From positions 1 to 64,000 of the forward strand of contig VCJN01003342.1 in the NCBI GenBank assembly GCA_006384855.1: a stretch of DNA of 64,000 nt, in the 5' to 3' direction. Position 1 is the stretch's first letter, and each line of letters starts with the position of its first letter. Both the position numbers and the translations under genes were made by a program. This DNA is from Tetraselmis striata (Eukaryota; Chlorophyta; Chlorodendrophyceae; Chlorodendrales; Chlorodendraceae). Of the stretch, positions 30,446 to 41,942 are shown one piece after another. The notes beneath the pieces were generated by a model. The model did no database searches. It was given only the letters and a program-made list of their open reading frames with translations, and was not told the origin of the DNA.

Positions 30446-31962
30446 TTTTAGCGACCTACATATAGATGTAGTCGCTATATGCTGCAGAAACAGAACGGGG
30501 CGCAGTACCTGTACTATCTATCTATAGACAAAAATGGCATGATGACTACCAGGGCATCAGGGGAGGTAATGGGGGCCCAAAATAAAATAGGATTCAGTAA
30601 GTTTGTCGGATCGGCATATCGGCCAGTACAACGTGGCCACCATTCCCAACCCACCGATTCACCATGAGACAACCTATCCAAATCAAGAGCCGTGTGGCCG
30701 CCCGTCGTAGGCCATATCAAGCCCTTGCCTACGGCAGATTACGCCAACAGAGGGCCATGAAGTTTGGTGAAGTCGTGGAGTCTGTAGCGAACGACATTAC
30801 GACACATTCCGCATCAGTAGGGACGACGGCACCGAGTCCACCGAGACCTATCCAACGTGTTGATGAAGTTGCAATCCGCCGGCGTCAGCACCCTGCCTCA
30901 GGTATGACACCCATGCGCATACCATAACGCTCGTTTAATACCTTGCAAGGATGATATGTCGTTGTCATGTGATGATTATGTCGACGAGTGTGGGCGGCGC
31001 GGCCGTGCGATGGCGTCTAGCTGTGAATCGGAATTCATTTATTTCTTTTGAAATACTACAACGAAAGTTGGCTGACATGCGCTCCGCGCGGGTCAAAGCC
31101 CTGCCGACCGGCCTCGTCCCGGACTCGAGCAGGCAAGCTTTGCAATGGCCAGGACCGGGAAAAGTCGCAATATCCAGTGAAATTGGTCCAAATACGTTAC
31201 TCGGAAGACCCAATTGATGGGGGGTCAAAACAGCGCTAAAATGGTCGCAATACCGAGTGAAATTTCAACACAGTCTAAAAGTACATGGCCGCCACTGTCG
31301 CGAATTTCGTCGCGATAATCGCCGCGGTCATGCACTATACGATGTAATATTTTACCACAAACGGGTGGCGGCTGGAGGGTCACCCTCTCCCGCCCCAGCG
31401 TAGAGTGAGCCTCACTTTCATAGATTAATGTTTCTTACCTTCTTGCCCCTCTTGCTTGGCCGCCTCGCACTCTACTTTTGGCGTGCGGCGACGGCAACAT
31501 ATGGATGGGGGCGAGACATACCGCCGTGGGGCGGGGGTATTGAAGGGCGTGCTCATGTTATTGGACGATATTGGCCATCTCCCATACCCAAGCGAGGTTG
31601 AGTCGCTCAAGCAAAGAGCCGTGCAAGACGCAGTGGCATGCAACGGGTTCCCTGCATGTTTGGGCAGTATCACCTTAACCTCGTCGTGAGGAAAGTAATG
31701 TGCTGCCTATGTGGACAAATAACTGCGCTTCGGTTCGCGCACAGTTTCCGTGCACCCAAGCGCGAGTACGGGCGGGTGGCACACGCTCCCGTGGCAAGCG
31801 CGTGTTGGAGTCCTTCTCAGACGACGAAGCGACCAACCCGCCTACACATGCCCCTACTCGGCCAAAAACGAGACATACCGCCGTGGCGACGTGAGAATTG
31901 AGGCCGACACGAGCTCGCGTGGGAAGCGCGTTATTGAGTCCGTCCACGACGAGTGACGAGGT
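30446..31962. other. Unassigned region with weak ORFs
   Basis: Plus-strand ORFs at 30664-30927 (basic, SRVAARRRPYQALAYGRLRQ) and about 31456-31689 (LLDDIGHLPYPSEVESLKQR) look partly protein-like but have no recognised family or partner. The segments 31783-31815 and 31907-31945 both code SRGKRVxES followed by acidic residues, and a third related segment lies near 32222. These may be remnants of a transposon protein with internal repeats. Confidence 0.3.
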
Positions 31963-32087
31963 ACCTACACCCACACCCACACCCACACCCACACCCACAC
32001 CCACACCCACACCCACACCCACACCCACACCCACACCCACACCCACACCCGCACCCACACTACCCACACCCACACCCACACCCACAA
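31963..32087. repeat. CCCACA hexanucleotide microsatellite
   Basis: About 20 near-perfect copies of CCCACA/CACACC with two interruptions (CCCGCACCC, CACTACCC). Reading frames through it give Thr-Pro or Val-Gly/Trp-Val repeats that are artefacts of the hexamer. Confidence 0.95.
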
Positions 32088-32999
32088 GCGGCTATGTAGA
32101 AGCGGTAGAAGCGCATCCGGTACACTTAGACGTGCCAAGCGGGAGCAGGATGCAAGGGGAAGCCGTATAGTGGCTGCCCGACGTGTGATACTTTTGACGA
32201 GGTTGCCATTTGACAAAGACCGACGCGAGCTCGCGTGGGAAGCGCATGTTTATTAGAGTCCGTTTGTGACGACGAGGCACGTTCACCTACACATGCACCC
32301 GACACGATACGGCCTCTACCCAAATGCCAACATGTGTAACGACGGCACGAAGTTTATTCCGAATTTTACAAAGAAGCCGTGACAGAATCTTAAAGACGAA
32401 GTTTAGTCGGAGATTTGCTTCCCGGATTCCACATGTCAATGCGTTCCCTATGCAGGGGTGCCAATCCCTTCACCGGGTCGCCTCTAAAGATGGAGTGCCA
32501 ATTTGCGAGTGTAAGGCTTTTTCGAGGTACAGCGTCGGCGGCAATCCTATCGTTTGGGCCACGTTATGAAAGTCCAACACCGACGTATGGCGAGATTGCG
32601 GAACCTCTCCGAAGAATGCCAATAGACCGACTCCGCCACGGTATCATTCCCTCTAGCGTCACCCGACAATGGCGTTCGCGGTCACGGGCGTGGAAGAGGC
32701 CGTGAAAGACTGAGACCCTCGCAAAGGCCAACGGGGAAGAGGCGGAGGTAGAGGGCGCGGTTATACATGATAACATGACACCTCTCCCCAAAAAATCAAA
32801 TTACAACACCCCCTTTTAAGTTAACAATCCTGAAATAGTATTGCGGACTGCAGATACAAATCAATCGCATCGTAACCGTTGATGCCGTCAACCGCAATTT
32901 CGGTGCTCCCGCGGCCGGGGCAGCGGCGTGGCAAGTGCGCGCGGTCGGGGCAGCGGCGCGGTCTATTAGCATTCGGATTGTCATGGGACAAAAGAAGTA
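32088..32999. other. Unassigned region
   Basis: Contains the third copy of the GAGCTCGCGTGGGAAGCGC segment (about 32226). A Gly-Arg-rich frame near 32700-32765 resembles the tail of a Gag-like protein but is not linked to a long ORF. Two GGGGCAGCGGCG repeats lie near 32917 and 32949. Confidence 0.3.
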
Positions 33000-34461
33000 T
33001 GAATGCGCATAGGTTCGGCGATACTATACAAATTGCTAGGCCGTAGCGCTAAAACATGATATTTGCTTACGGTACCGCAGATTGTCGACTTTACGCGTGC
33101 CGTTACTGGCTAGATGGCTGCAGACCTGGTAGTATTCGGCTTTATATCTTTAATTACATCAGGGCTTTCACATAAGCGCACTACAACAGAACTAACAGCA
33201 ACTATGAAAGGTTGCCAGTAGAAGAGAGACTTAAGCCCGAAACCAAGCCCGAAACAAAGCCCGAAACCAATTCGGCTTTATATGTCGTCATATAAGAATT
33301 GCGAAAGCGCATACGCTAGGGTATATTGAACAGATTGCTAGGCCGTATCGCTAATACCTGATACTTGCCTACGGCATGCGCCGCAGATTGTTGCCTTTGG
33401 GAATGCCGTGACCATGCCTAGATGCTTGAATACGTTTTAGTATTCGGCTTTACATATCATACCAGGATTATGAAAGCGCATAGCCTCGGCGATATACTAT
33501 ACAGATTGCTAAGCAGTACCGCTTATACCTTATATTCGCGGCACTACTACGCCGCAGATTGACACGCAATCTACGGCGTTGCACCGCAGATTGCCGACTT
33601 TACGCGGGCCGTATCCGCCTAGATGGCTGAAGACCTTTTACTATTATTCTGCTTTATATGACATGCAAGGATTATGAAAGCTCATAGGCTCGGCGATACT
33701 TTACATATTGCTACGCATTACCGCTTATATCCCATATTTGCTTACGGCACGCCGCAGATTGCTACAGCGCGGCACCGCAGATTGTCGACTTTTTAAGTGT
33801 GCCGTAACTGCCTATATGGCTGCAGACCTTGTAGTATTCGGATGCATGTGAAATGGAAGGATTATTAAAGGGCACAGGCTCGGCGATATACTATACACGA
33901 TTGCTACGCCGTACCGCTTATACACAATGGTCGCTTACAGCACGCCGCAGAATGCTGCAGCGCGGCACCGCAGATTGCCGACTTCCGCGTGCCGTAACTG
34001 CCTAGACGATGGCTGCAGACCTTTCAGTATTGGGCTTTACATCACATACAAGGATAATGAAAGCGCATATTCTCGGCGATACTATACATATTGCTAGGCA
34101 GTACCGGTAAAACCGTAAAACGTGATATTCGCGGCACGCCGAAGATTAACACTGCAGCGCCGACTTTACGCGTGCCGTAACTGCCGAGATGACTGCATAC
34201 CTTTTACTATCTGACTTTATATGACATACAAGGATTATGAAAGCGCACAGGTTTTGTGATACTATACATATTGCTACGCCGTACCGCTTATACCCGATAT
34301 TTTCTTACGGCACGCCGCAGATTATTGTTGCAGCGCGGCACCACAGATTGCCGACTTTGCGCGTGCCGTAACTGCCTAGATGGCTGCAGACCTTTCAGTA
34401 TTCGGCTTGAACATATCACATACAAGGGATATAAAAGCGCATAGCCTGGGCGATACGATAC
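33000..34461. repeat. Satellite array, unit about 190 bp (left part)
   Basis: Successive diverged units carry CTCGGCGATACTATACA, ATTGCTAGGCCGTACCGCT, GCTTACGGCACGCCGCAGATTG, GACTTTACGCGTGCCGTAAC and TAGTATTCGGCTTTATATGA in the same order. The CGGCGATACTATACA box falls near 33013, 33314, 33483, 33689, 33876, 34071, 34254 and 34445; spacing is 183-206 bp over the regular part. Confidence 0.85.
33182..33258 (-). repeat. Inverted copy of the LINE-like fragment end
   Basis: CAGAACTAACAGCAACTATG, AAAGGTTGCCAG and AGAGAGACTTAAGCCCGAAACC correspond, in reverse complement, to 35230-35300. The two lie on opposite sides of satellite units, about 2 kb apart. Confidence 0.7.
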
Positions 34462-35310
34462 GTGGCACGTTGCTCAGGGGGCGACTCCAATCACGCCGCA
34501 CACGAGTGGGCGGCACATGGCCTTTCCGACGTTTGCCACGACGTGAAGTCCGCGCTGGGCGTGCATGGGTGGTCAGATCCTCACGGACCCGTCGGTGCTT
34601 GTTTTTCTTCCGAAGGGCAGCGACGGCCGGCCGGCCGATGTTGGGTTTTTTAAGTATGGTGATATCCGCGGGAACACGGTTGCTGTCGATATCACCATTG
34701 CCCCTATCCTCGGCGTGTCAAGCTCGGATCCAACGACTGCATTGCGGGCTGCAGAGCGCCACAAAATCGAAAAGTATGACGAGGGTGTCCGAAACGCCAC
34801 CGGCATGCTTCGCTTTGTTCCTTTCGCCGTTTCCGAGTTTGGCTCGCTGGCCCCGCACGCTGAGGCCTTCTTGGTGGAGCTCGCGAAAGCTAGCCACACA
34901 CACACACACACACACACACATGCAAAAATATCGGCCAGCTCTTGTCTACGTGGCGCCGCCGTTTCTCCTTGCTCATCAACATGGCACATGCAGACAACGT
35001 TCTTGGCGGGGTCGCGGCCGCGCGCGCGGCACGTGATGGTGCTCTTGCGCCCGCGTCGCGTCGCTCGTCGGCATGTGTTGCTATGACCGGGTCATTGGCT
35101 GCAAGCGTCCTCGCCGCGGCTGATAGCCTACCCCAAGGCGGTGGTCCCTTTGGTTTCTGGCAGCTTGGCGACTTCGCGGTTCCCTTGGCTCCTCCTTGGT
35201 TCTTAGCTCCATGACCTCCTGCTGCTCGACCTTGGTTTCAGGCTTATGTCTCTCTTTTGCTGGCAACCTTTCATAGTTGCTATTAGTTCTGTTTGTATTG
35301 CGCATTTGTT
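34462..35310 (+). pseudogene. 3' end of a LINE-like reverse transcriptase, inside the satellite
   Basis: Frames joined across shifts give the C-terminal tail common in algal, plant and oomycete non-LTR retrotransposons: CSGGDSNHAAHEWAAHGL (Cys-His region), RPADVGFFKYGDIRGNTVAV then DITI, TALRAAERHKIEKYDE, RFVPFAVSEFGSL and, after a (CA)n run at 34904-34920, STWRRRFSLLINMAHADNVL. The polymerase domain itself is missing, so this is a 5'-truncated dead copy. The family assignment rests on this tail only; a YR or Penelope-type source is less likely. It interrupts the satellite and ends near the start of the right-hand units. Confidence 0.6.
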
Positions 35311-35945
35311 AAAGCCATGATGTAGCAAATAGATGTACCATACAGAATGCTAGGCAATATAGTACCGGTGAAACCTTATGCTTGCGGCACGCCCCATTTT
35401 GCTGCAGCACCGCACCGCAGATTGCCGACTTTACGCGTGCCGTAGTAACTGCAGACCTTTTAGTATTCGGATTTATATGACATACAAGGATCAGTAAAGC
35501 GCAAAGGCTCGGCGATACTGTACAGTCAGATTGCCAACCAGTACCGGTGAAACACGCTATTTGCTTACGACACGCCGCAGATTGCCGCAGCGCCGCACCG
35601 CAGACTTACGGGTGCCGTTACCGCCTAGTTGGTTGCAGACCTTGTGGTATTTGGCTTTATATGAGACATAAAGATTGCGAAAGCGCACAGCCTCGGCTAA
35701 ACTATACAGATTGCTAGGCCGTACCGCTAGTTCCTAATATTTGCTTACGGCATTCCGCAGATTGTTGCAACGATGCACCGCAGACTGTTGCGTTTGGGCA
35801 AGCCGTGACCACTTCCTAGATGGCGGCAAGTATATTAGTATGCGGATTGACATGGCACAGAAGGATTATGAAAGCGCATAGCCTCGGCAATTCTATACAC
35901 ATTGCTAGGCCGTAGCGTTATTAACCTTGGTATTTGCGAGGCTTA
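35311..35945. repeat. Satellite array, unit about 190 bp (right part)
   Basis: Continuation of the 33-kb array, with the CTCGGC.ATACTATACA box near 35507, 35690 and 35880. Same orientation as the left part, so the LINE-like fragment was inserted into, or trapped by, one array. Confidence 0.8.
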
Positions 35946-36058
35946 TATTCAGCTACCCCCGCCGTGTGCGCGACATGTGATGGCGAAAGTTCCGAAGAGC
36001 CGGTACAGACTGACCACGAAGGAAGCACGAATTCCGGGCGGAAGGAGCGCCAGGGAAG
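35946..36058 (-). pseudogene. Repeat-borne ORF fragment, split by the hAT element
   Basis: The reverse frame FPGAPSARNSCFLRGQSVPA, ALRNF, SRTRRG aligns with FPGGPSAPTSCFLRGQSV, ALRNF, SRTRRG on the plus strand at 58225-58350. The hAT target site lies inside this ORF; the other part continues at 38840-38870. It is an old transposon-derived protein of unknown type. Confidence 0.5.
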
Positions 36059-37315
36059 GTGCGCACCAAGGCGGTTGGGCTGCAGTCCACTTTCCAGTAC
36101 TGCAGGCTGCAGTCGACATACTGCAGTACTGCAGGCTGCATTGCAGCCTGCAGTAGCACTGAAACTGCTGATTATAGGGAAGGGCGGGACAGTGAAGGGC
36201 AAAGGGGCAGCCATGACGGATGCAAAGGGGCAGCAATCGTGGTGGAAGTTGTAATACATCATTAAATTGCCTACAGAGGGGAAAAGCCTATTGTGTGTAC
36301 AATCCCCCTCGAAAGTCTTAACATGTACGTATCTGTCCAAATCGCCACGTCAGCACCAGCGGCGCCGACCGCCGAGTGGTACAGTGGCGCATTTTTAAGA
36401 TAGAATTAACTTAGAATATTCATCAACGGCTTGAGATGTGATAGGTGGCGGAGGGGGGGCCTGCCTGTTACGCTCGTGATTCCGCTCTGCGCAGGTTCCA
36501 ACCTTGCCGGGGCCCTCGATGGAAATATAACCGAGGGGGGTAGGGGGGGCCCGATGCAAATACAGGAGGGAGGGGGGTCTCCTACAAACCCTCGTACAGT
36601 GGCTTACCGCGCGACCCGCATCCCGATAAAAAAGGCGATGTACTCGCCCCGCGCGGGCGGATTTTCCCCGCTCAGGGGCGCCCGCTAGGCGAAGCCCAAC
36701 AGCATAATATGGGAGCGTATTGATGGCCGGCCCTACCACATACCCTGGACGATTCCCTAGCAGGTGACCATATGGACCCACCCGCTGACTCGGGGGCTGC
36801 ACCTCTGCGCAGTATGGGCTGAAGCCCGGCTCTACCAAGGGCGCATTGAATGCGGACAACAGCTTTCGGTGGGCTGGCTTTTGAGCAAGCCTTTATCGCA
36901 GTATTGGCCGTTTTGCGGGAACTGCTCACTTGCTTGCATGCCGATGGTGGGGAGAGCGCGCCTTTGTGAATGTGCCCTACGATGGTAGAGCTACCTCTTG
37001 GCGTGCATCCGTACAGATACAACACATACACGTGCGATATAAAAATTCGTGCCCTTGTGACATTGGGTTATCAAATTCATTACTAACCCTGAACAATGAC
37101 ACGCACACGTATGGCATTTACAACGAGAGCCCAACAAACGCCACTTAGGGCTCCCCCCACGCATGATGTCGTGTTCACGTATGACACATGGAAGGGCGCG
37201 GCCGGAAACGAAGGTGAGGGCTCATAATGGGCCAATGTACAATTGATGCTTGACAAGGGGGGCAAGACTTTTGTGGGCAGTTGTACATTTGTGTGTCCAA
37301 CGATGATGTCCCAAC

Positions 37316-37616
37316 CAAGGTTGGGCTGCAGTATCTACATCACTGCAGACTGCAGAAACTGCATCATGCAGTTAAGCTACTGCACTGCAGCATGCAGTAC
37401 TTCCCGAAAAGGGGATGCAGTGCAGTTACCCAAAGTGCCCCAAATATATGCTTTTCACTGTCCCGCCCTTCCCTATAATCGCCGGTTCTAGTGCTACGTA
37501 CTGCAGTATGCACTGCAGCCTACAATATTGCAGCATGTTGACTGCATCATGCACTGCAACCTGCAGTACTGCACTGCAGCCCGCAATACTGGAAAGTAGA
37601 CTGCAGCCCAACCCTG
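37316..37616 (-). mobile_element. hAT MITE nested in the hAT element
   Basis: 301 bp with ends CAAGGTTGGGCTGCAG and CTGCAGCCCAACCCTG. Flanking octamers GTCCCAAC and GTTCCAAC match at seven of eight positions. It is the reverse-oriented relative of the MITE at 41943-42285, sharing the inner segment TTTTCACTGTCCCGCCCTTC. Confidence 0.75.
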
Positions 37617-37689
37617 GTTCCAACGCATGCATAGTGAAACACGCGTAAAAAGCATGATGGCAAAAAACTCCTAGCTATAATCCCCCGCC

Positions 37690-38265
37690 TCCTCATCCGA
37701 TGGCTCGGCTCCGTACTGCTCCAACATGGACTCCACCGTTTCCCATTGAATGTGGCTTGCGTCCCCCTCGCCCTCGCCCTCAAGGACCTAGCTGCCTCGT
37801 TGGCTAGCCAATCCTCTCCGCATGGCTTGAGTAGATCCGCCGCCGCGGTGATGAAAGCAGCCTCCCCGCAGTACGACGCCAGTAGCTGCCTGCAGTTGCT
37901 GACCTTGGCATCCAAGTCTCGGCTCTTCTGAGCGAAGACGCAGGCACCCATGTTATCCAGATTCATTCTATTTCTGAAGTGCATGGTGATAATACCAGCA
38001 AGAGAGAACACGCGCTCGCACTCAATATGCGAGCCCGGCTCACATACAGCAATCCTAGCTAATTCAGAGATGAGGGGGAAGGAAGAAGGCGCATACGATG
38101 GTGAACCTGGTTTTCACCGGGGTGATGAACGTTAGCGCTGCCTTGCCAAAGCGGGCGCACACATCGGCGTACAATGTCTTTTTGACTTTGACTTTCGACA
38201 CAACCTTGTGGTGATCTTCTTGACTTTGATGGTATGCGGGTAGGGAGCAGGCAGTCAGCAAACAT
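37690..38265 (-). pseudogene. hAT transposase, C-terminal remnant
   Basis: The reverse strand near 38030-37900 reads IECERVFSLAGIITMHFRNR then MNLDNMGACVFAQKSRDLD, the conserved hAT C-terminal dimerisation block (E-RxFSxAG...RNR...N). Upstream, near 38190-38100, KKTLYADVCARFGKAALTFI followed by TPVKTRF resembles the vkTRW region of the catalytic core, in a shifted frame. N-terminal BED finger and most catalytic acids are absent, and the frame runs into the MITE, so it is inactive. Confidence 0.65.
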
Positions 38266-39221
38266 CAGCCATCAGAAAGGGGGGGGGGCAAAGTCAGCAA
38301 ATGTGTTGTAGTGTGTGTGTGTGTGTGTGGGGGGGGGGGGGACACCACATATGTTTTGGCTTTGATCAGGAGCACAGCTCCGTTGCAGTGCTGTCCTCCG
38401 CCATCGCCTCGTCCGCCATCTCCGCTGCGCCCTGCTTCGCGGCAGACTGGTCTCCCTCCATCATATAATTGACGAAGAGTGACGAGAGGAGGATGACAGG
38501 TAGTGGTGCCTGGGTGAGCGTGAAGTGAGGATAGGTTCGGCTGGTGTGTATGGTCTACTGGTCTGTGCCCCGATGCGGCGCGACGTGTGATGGTACGAGC
38601 GAGTACGGTACGGTGCTATCCGCGGCGCTCCGACCGCCGGAACCGTCGCCATATGGCTTATTATCATTGGCGGGCGCCATCCAAACGTTATACAGTGAGA
38701 TTTGGGGCACTTTGGGTAACTGCGCTGCAGCCCCTTTTCGGGAAGTACTGCAGGCTGCAGTGCATTAGCTTAACTGCAGGCTGCATTTACTGCAGCCTGC
38801 CGTGCAGTCGATACTGATGCAACCCAACCCGGTGCGCACGGCAAGCTACACCGATTTGTCTTAGCATACTGGCATTTTTTCGTAATTCACACCACTACCG
38901 ACCGCATCATCAAGCGGTCGCTGATTCAGCATTTCACAAGGAACGTCTGGTTTTCCGAACAATTCCAGGTCTGGTTACAGGTTGTGAAAATCAGGAATTT
39001 GCAGGCAGACAAATCCACAGCCCGGGGGGGTTGGGCGGGCTGTGGTGCGCTCGATGGAGCGTGCCAAAGTAAAGGAGAGTGACCGGTCTGTCCGCCGTGA
39101 AGGCAGGTAGGGGCCCTGACCGGCCCCCCGCAATCGTGCGCGCGCACACGCGCGCTACGGGCGCTGTGCCATGGCTATCTCGTACATGTAGAGAAACCAC
39201 AAAAAACTAGTCTAGAACATT

Positions 39222-41860
39222 TCACAAGGAACGTATGGCTTGCCGACTAGAAAATTCCGGGCGCAGCAGGCCATGGGCGGGGGTCACGGGTGGGAATGTT
39301 GAAGGCGACGACAGGCTAGCGGGGTGCACCCACGGGAAGACGGTCGCCAGTACGGCAAGGAATGAAGAGGTCGTGGCGCGGCTTCCAGGAGCACATGTCA
39401 GAGCACATCTCTGAGAGGAGCCGGTACCAAGCTTTGTCAGGCCAGTAGGGAACAATCACGATGGCTGGGGCACCACTGGACTCCAGTTTGGAGACAAGAT
39501 CGCCGATGAGGTTCCATGGAGGGTTACACCAGTTACGTTCGCAACGCCACGCAGCGTCGGAGAGGCGCAAGGCGTCGACGGCCTCACACCGCGGGTCACG
39601 CCAACGGGCGTTGTAGCGGGGTAGGAGGGCGTTTTCAGCCGTCGCGAAGCGGTCGATGGTGCAAGCGCCCCATTTAGCAGTGAGCGAGGCGAATCGACGA
39701 GGGTTGAACTGCCAATCGTCGCAATCAACCTCGCGACTTAGGCGGTCCGCCCAGATATTCGCCGCAGAACGGATGTAGCGCACTGAAAGGGTAATGCCGT
39801 GCGTGTCCATGAGGTACCATGTTTTGCGTAGCTCAGCCATGAGGCGCGGAGCGCGAGAAGTGAGGTGGGTGAGGACGCCGACAACCGCTTGGTTATCCTC
39901 GTGCAAGCGGATGTGACGGTTACGGAGCATGGGGAGGAAGGACTCAATAGCCAAGCGGACGGCTTTGAGCTCTTTCAGAGTAATGTGCGCGGTGCGGTCA
40001 TCGTCGTACCAAAACCCCCGAGCTTCATGGTGTTCGTTCAGAACGGCACCCCAACCGTACGACGAACTACATAGTGCATATAGTGTACCATAGTGCACAT
40101 AGTGCACTGTCAACGTGTAGGTATCCGGTTTCGACAGGGCGGTTAATGGGGCGGCCGTTGTGTTGGGTGGGCACGCCCACCCACCATTGCAGATCGCATT
40201 CGAGCTGGCGGGTGAGCTTGACGCGGCCGGACTAAGAGTCACGCGTTTTGAGCACATCATGCAACTCGCGGAGGTAGAAACGGGCAGGGGCGATGCCCAA
40301 GTAGAGAAACTGGCATTTGCCCGCGAGAGCGGCCAAGCAACTCGCGAGCCGGCAGCCACCAACGATTGCGTTTTGCTCGGTGGATTTAGGCGTTTTGCTG
40401 CGCGAGCAATGCCATGGAGTTTCTCAGCAGGCGCACGAAGAGTAGGCGACTTCGATGTGTCAACTTCTAACCCCCGGTGCACGAGCTTATAGGTGGGCTC
40501 CCACACGCCCTTGTTGGGGTTGCGCAGCAGACCAAATCCCGAGAAGTGGCGTTCGATGTAGTCACGTTGCCAGATGGCCTCAGCCTGAGTCCGAGCTAGA
40601 AACAGGAAATCGTTCTTGTACGGTAACATGCGTAGGCCAAATCGGCGCCGGGGAATAGGTGTGCCGTGTGCTTCAGCCGGGTTACGACGCAATGCCCTAG
40701 TGAGGACGTTGGTGAATTGGCGGAAGTAATAGGGGGACAGAGACTAGCCCTTGGGAAGGCCGGCCAGTCGGTACAGAGTGCCGCGGTAATCGACCGTGAA
40801 AAAGTCCTTGTCCTCAGGCGCGATTCCAACCGCGTAAAACCCATCCTGCGGGTCCATCTGCAACATGTAGTCCCTAGGGCGCGCCAGATTGCGCAAATGC
40901 GAAAGCGTCTCGAACGAAAGATCGCGCGTCTCGCAATAGCGGTTCATGGGGCGAAGGTCAATGATGAGCCTCCATTTGTTTGTCGCATGCTTAGGAACGC
41001 TAACCAAGAACAACAGAGACACCCATTTTGCGCAGTTGCCTCGCTCCCATGCCCCGACGGCCAAGAAGCGAGCCAATTCACCGTCCATAAACTCCAATTG
41101 GGCAGGGGTAGCATCCCCCATTGACACCCCCTGATGAAAAGAAGGTGGGGCAAGCCCGTCCAAGAAAGGAACGCGTACACCTCTGGAGATCCAGTTGAGA
41201 ACACCGCGATTCGCACCAGCGGCTTGCCAGTTGCCGAGATTACGACGGACACTATGTCTCATAAAGGGGGAGTCGGGAGTACAGGAATTGGCGCGATGGA
41301 TGTCGCGAGGGGGGCGAGCAAAGCGCCATGTCGCTCTGCTGGCCCTCTCCGCGTCGGCGTTAGAATCCACGGTGCGCGGCACAGTAGGAGTGCCGCGGCG
41401 TGGGAGTAGCCATGTGCCACCGGGCGTTGGCTTGGCCACTGGCAGTGTACGGTCACTTTGTACTCGAATCTGTACTAGACGGCGGGCGTGCGTCGGCATA
41501 TATACGCCCCAATCGGAGCGCATCGCAACACCTACGCCGAGTAGGGGCCAGTACGGATCGAGCCATGCCCACACGGGAAAGGGCAGCCAGCAGGGGTAAT
41601 TGTTGGTCGACACTGGTTGAAGGGCTTGGACCTTGTTCCACTGAATGGGGAAGCGCTGCGGCTTCGTCCCCTCCTCGCGTTGGGCGAGTAATCGGCAGCT
41701 CGTTCGGGGGTAGTAGTTAGCACGTCGCAAGCGGCGCGCGTCCATTAACCACACAAACCCTAACGGGTTTCTCCCCAGGGGGGGGGGCGAAAGGCTTCGC
41801 TCACCGTACATGGTACGATGGCGGAAGACCGGCACCCTACGCGGCAAAATTGCCGCGACT
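39222..41860 (-). pseudogene. Reverse transcriptase-RNase H-methyltransferase-like polyprotein (copy 2)
   Basis: Longer open frames than in copy 1: one from the A1 region to 40744 and one from 40692 to 39316. The first carries KWRLIIDLRPMNRYCETRDL, MLQMDPQDGFYAVGI and YRLAGLPKG, then a TAG at 40744. The second carries IPRRRFGLRMLPYKNDFLFL, RNase H (ELKAVRLAIESFLPMLRNRH, EDNQAVVGV, ADRLSRE) and the NPPWNLIGDL/PYWPDKAWYRLL block. The catalytic YMDD of copy 1 is replaced by YKND, which removes one catalytic aspartate, so this RT is dead even apart from the stop. An inserted CATAGTGCATA tandem (about 40070-40110) also disturbs RNase H. Confidence 0.85.
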
Positions 41861-41942
41861 TTGCTATGGTGCGTGGGCTCGATGGAGCGTGCCACAGCAA
41901 AGGAGAGTGACCGGTCGGTCCGCCGTGAAGGCATGTAGTGGC

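Larger units (their letters stand above)
36067..38831 (-). mobile_element. hAT-family transposon with 8-bp target duplication
   Basis: The element is bounded by direct copies of GTGCGCAC (36059-36066 and 38832-38839). Its ends, CAAGGCGGTTGGGCTGCAG on the left and the complement of GATGCAACCCAACCCG on the right, are degenerate terminal inverted repeats of the same type as in the small MITEs (CAGGGTTGGGCTGCAG). An 8-bp duplication and a C-A-G start are hAT hallmarks. Inside are CTGCAG-rich subterminal repeats (36080-36160, 38720-38830), a hAT transposase remnant (37690-38265, reverse) and a nested MITE (37316-37616). The segment 36250-37250 has no recognised gene. Confidence 0.75.

Noticed and set aside
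31898..32216. ORFs with long Thr-Pro or Val-Gly/Trp-Val repeats
   Set aside because: They are translations of the CCCACA microsatellite and have no other coding support.
33000..35945. CRISPR-like repeat array
   Set aside because: Units of about 190 bp diverge throughout with no constant short repeat or unique spacers, in eukaryotic DNA. It is a satellite.
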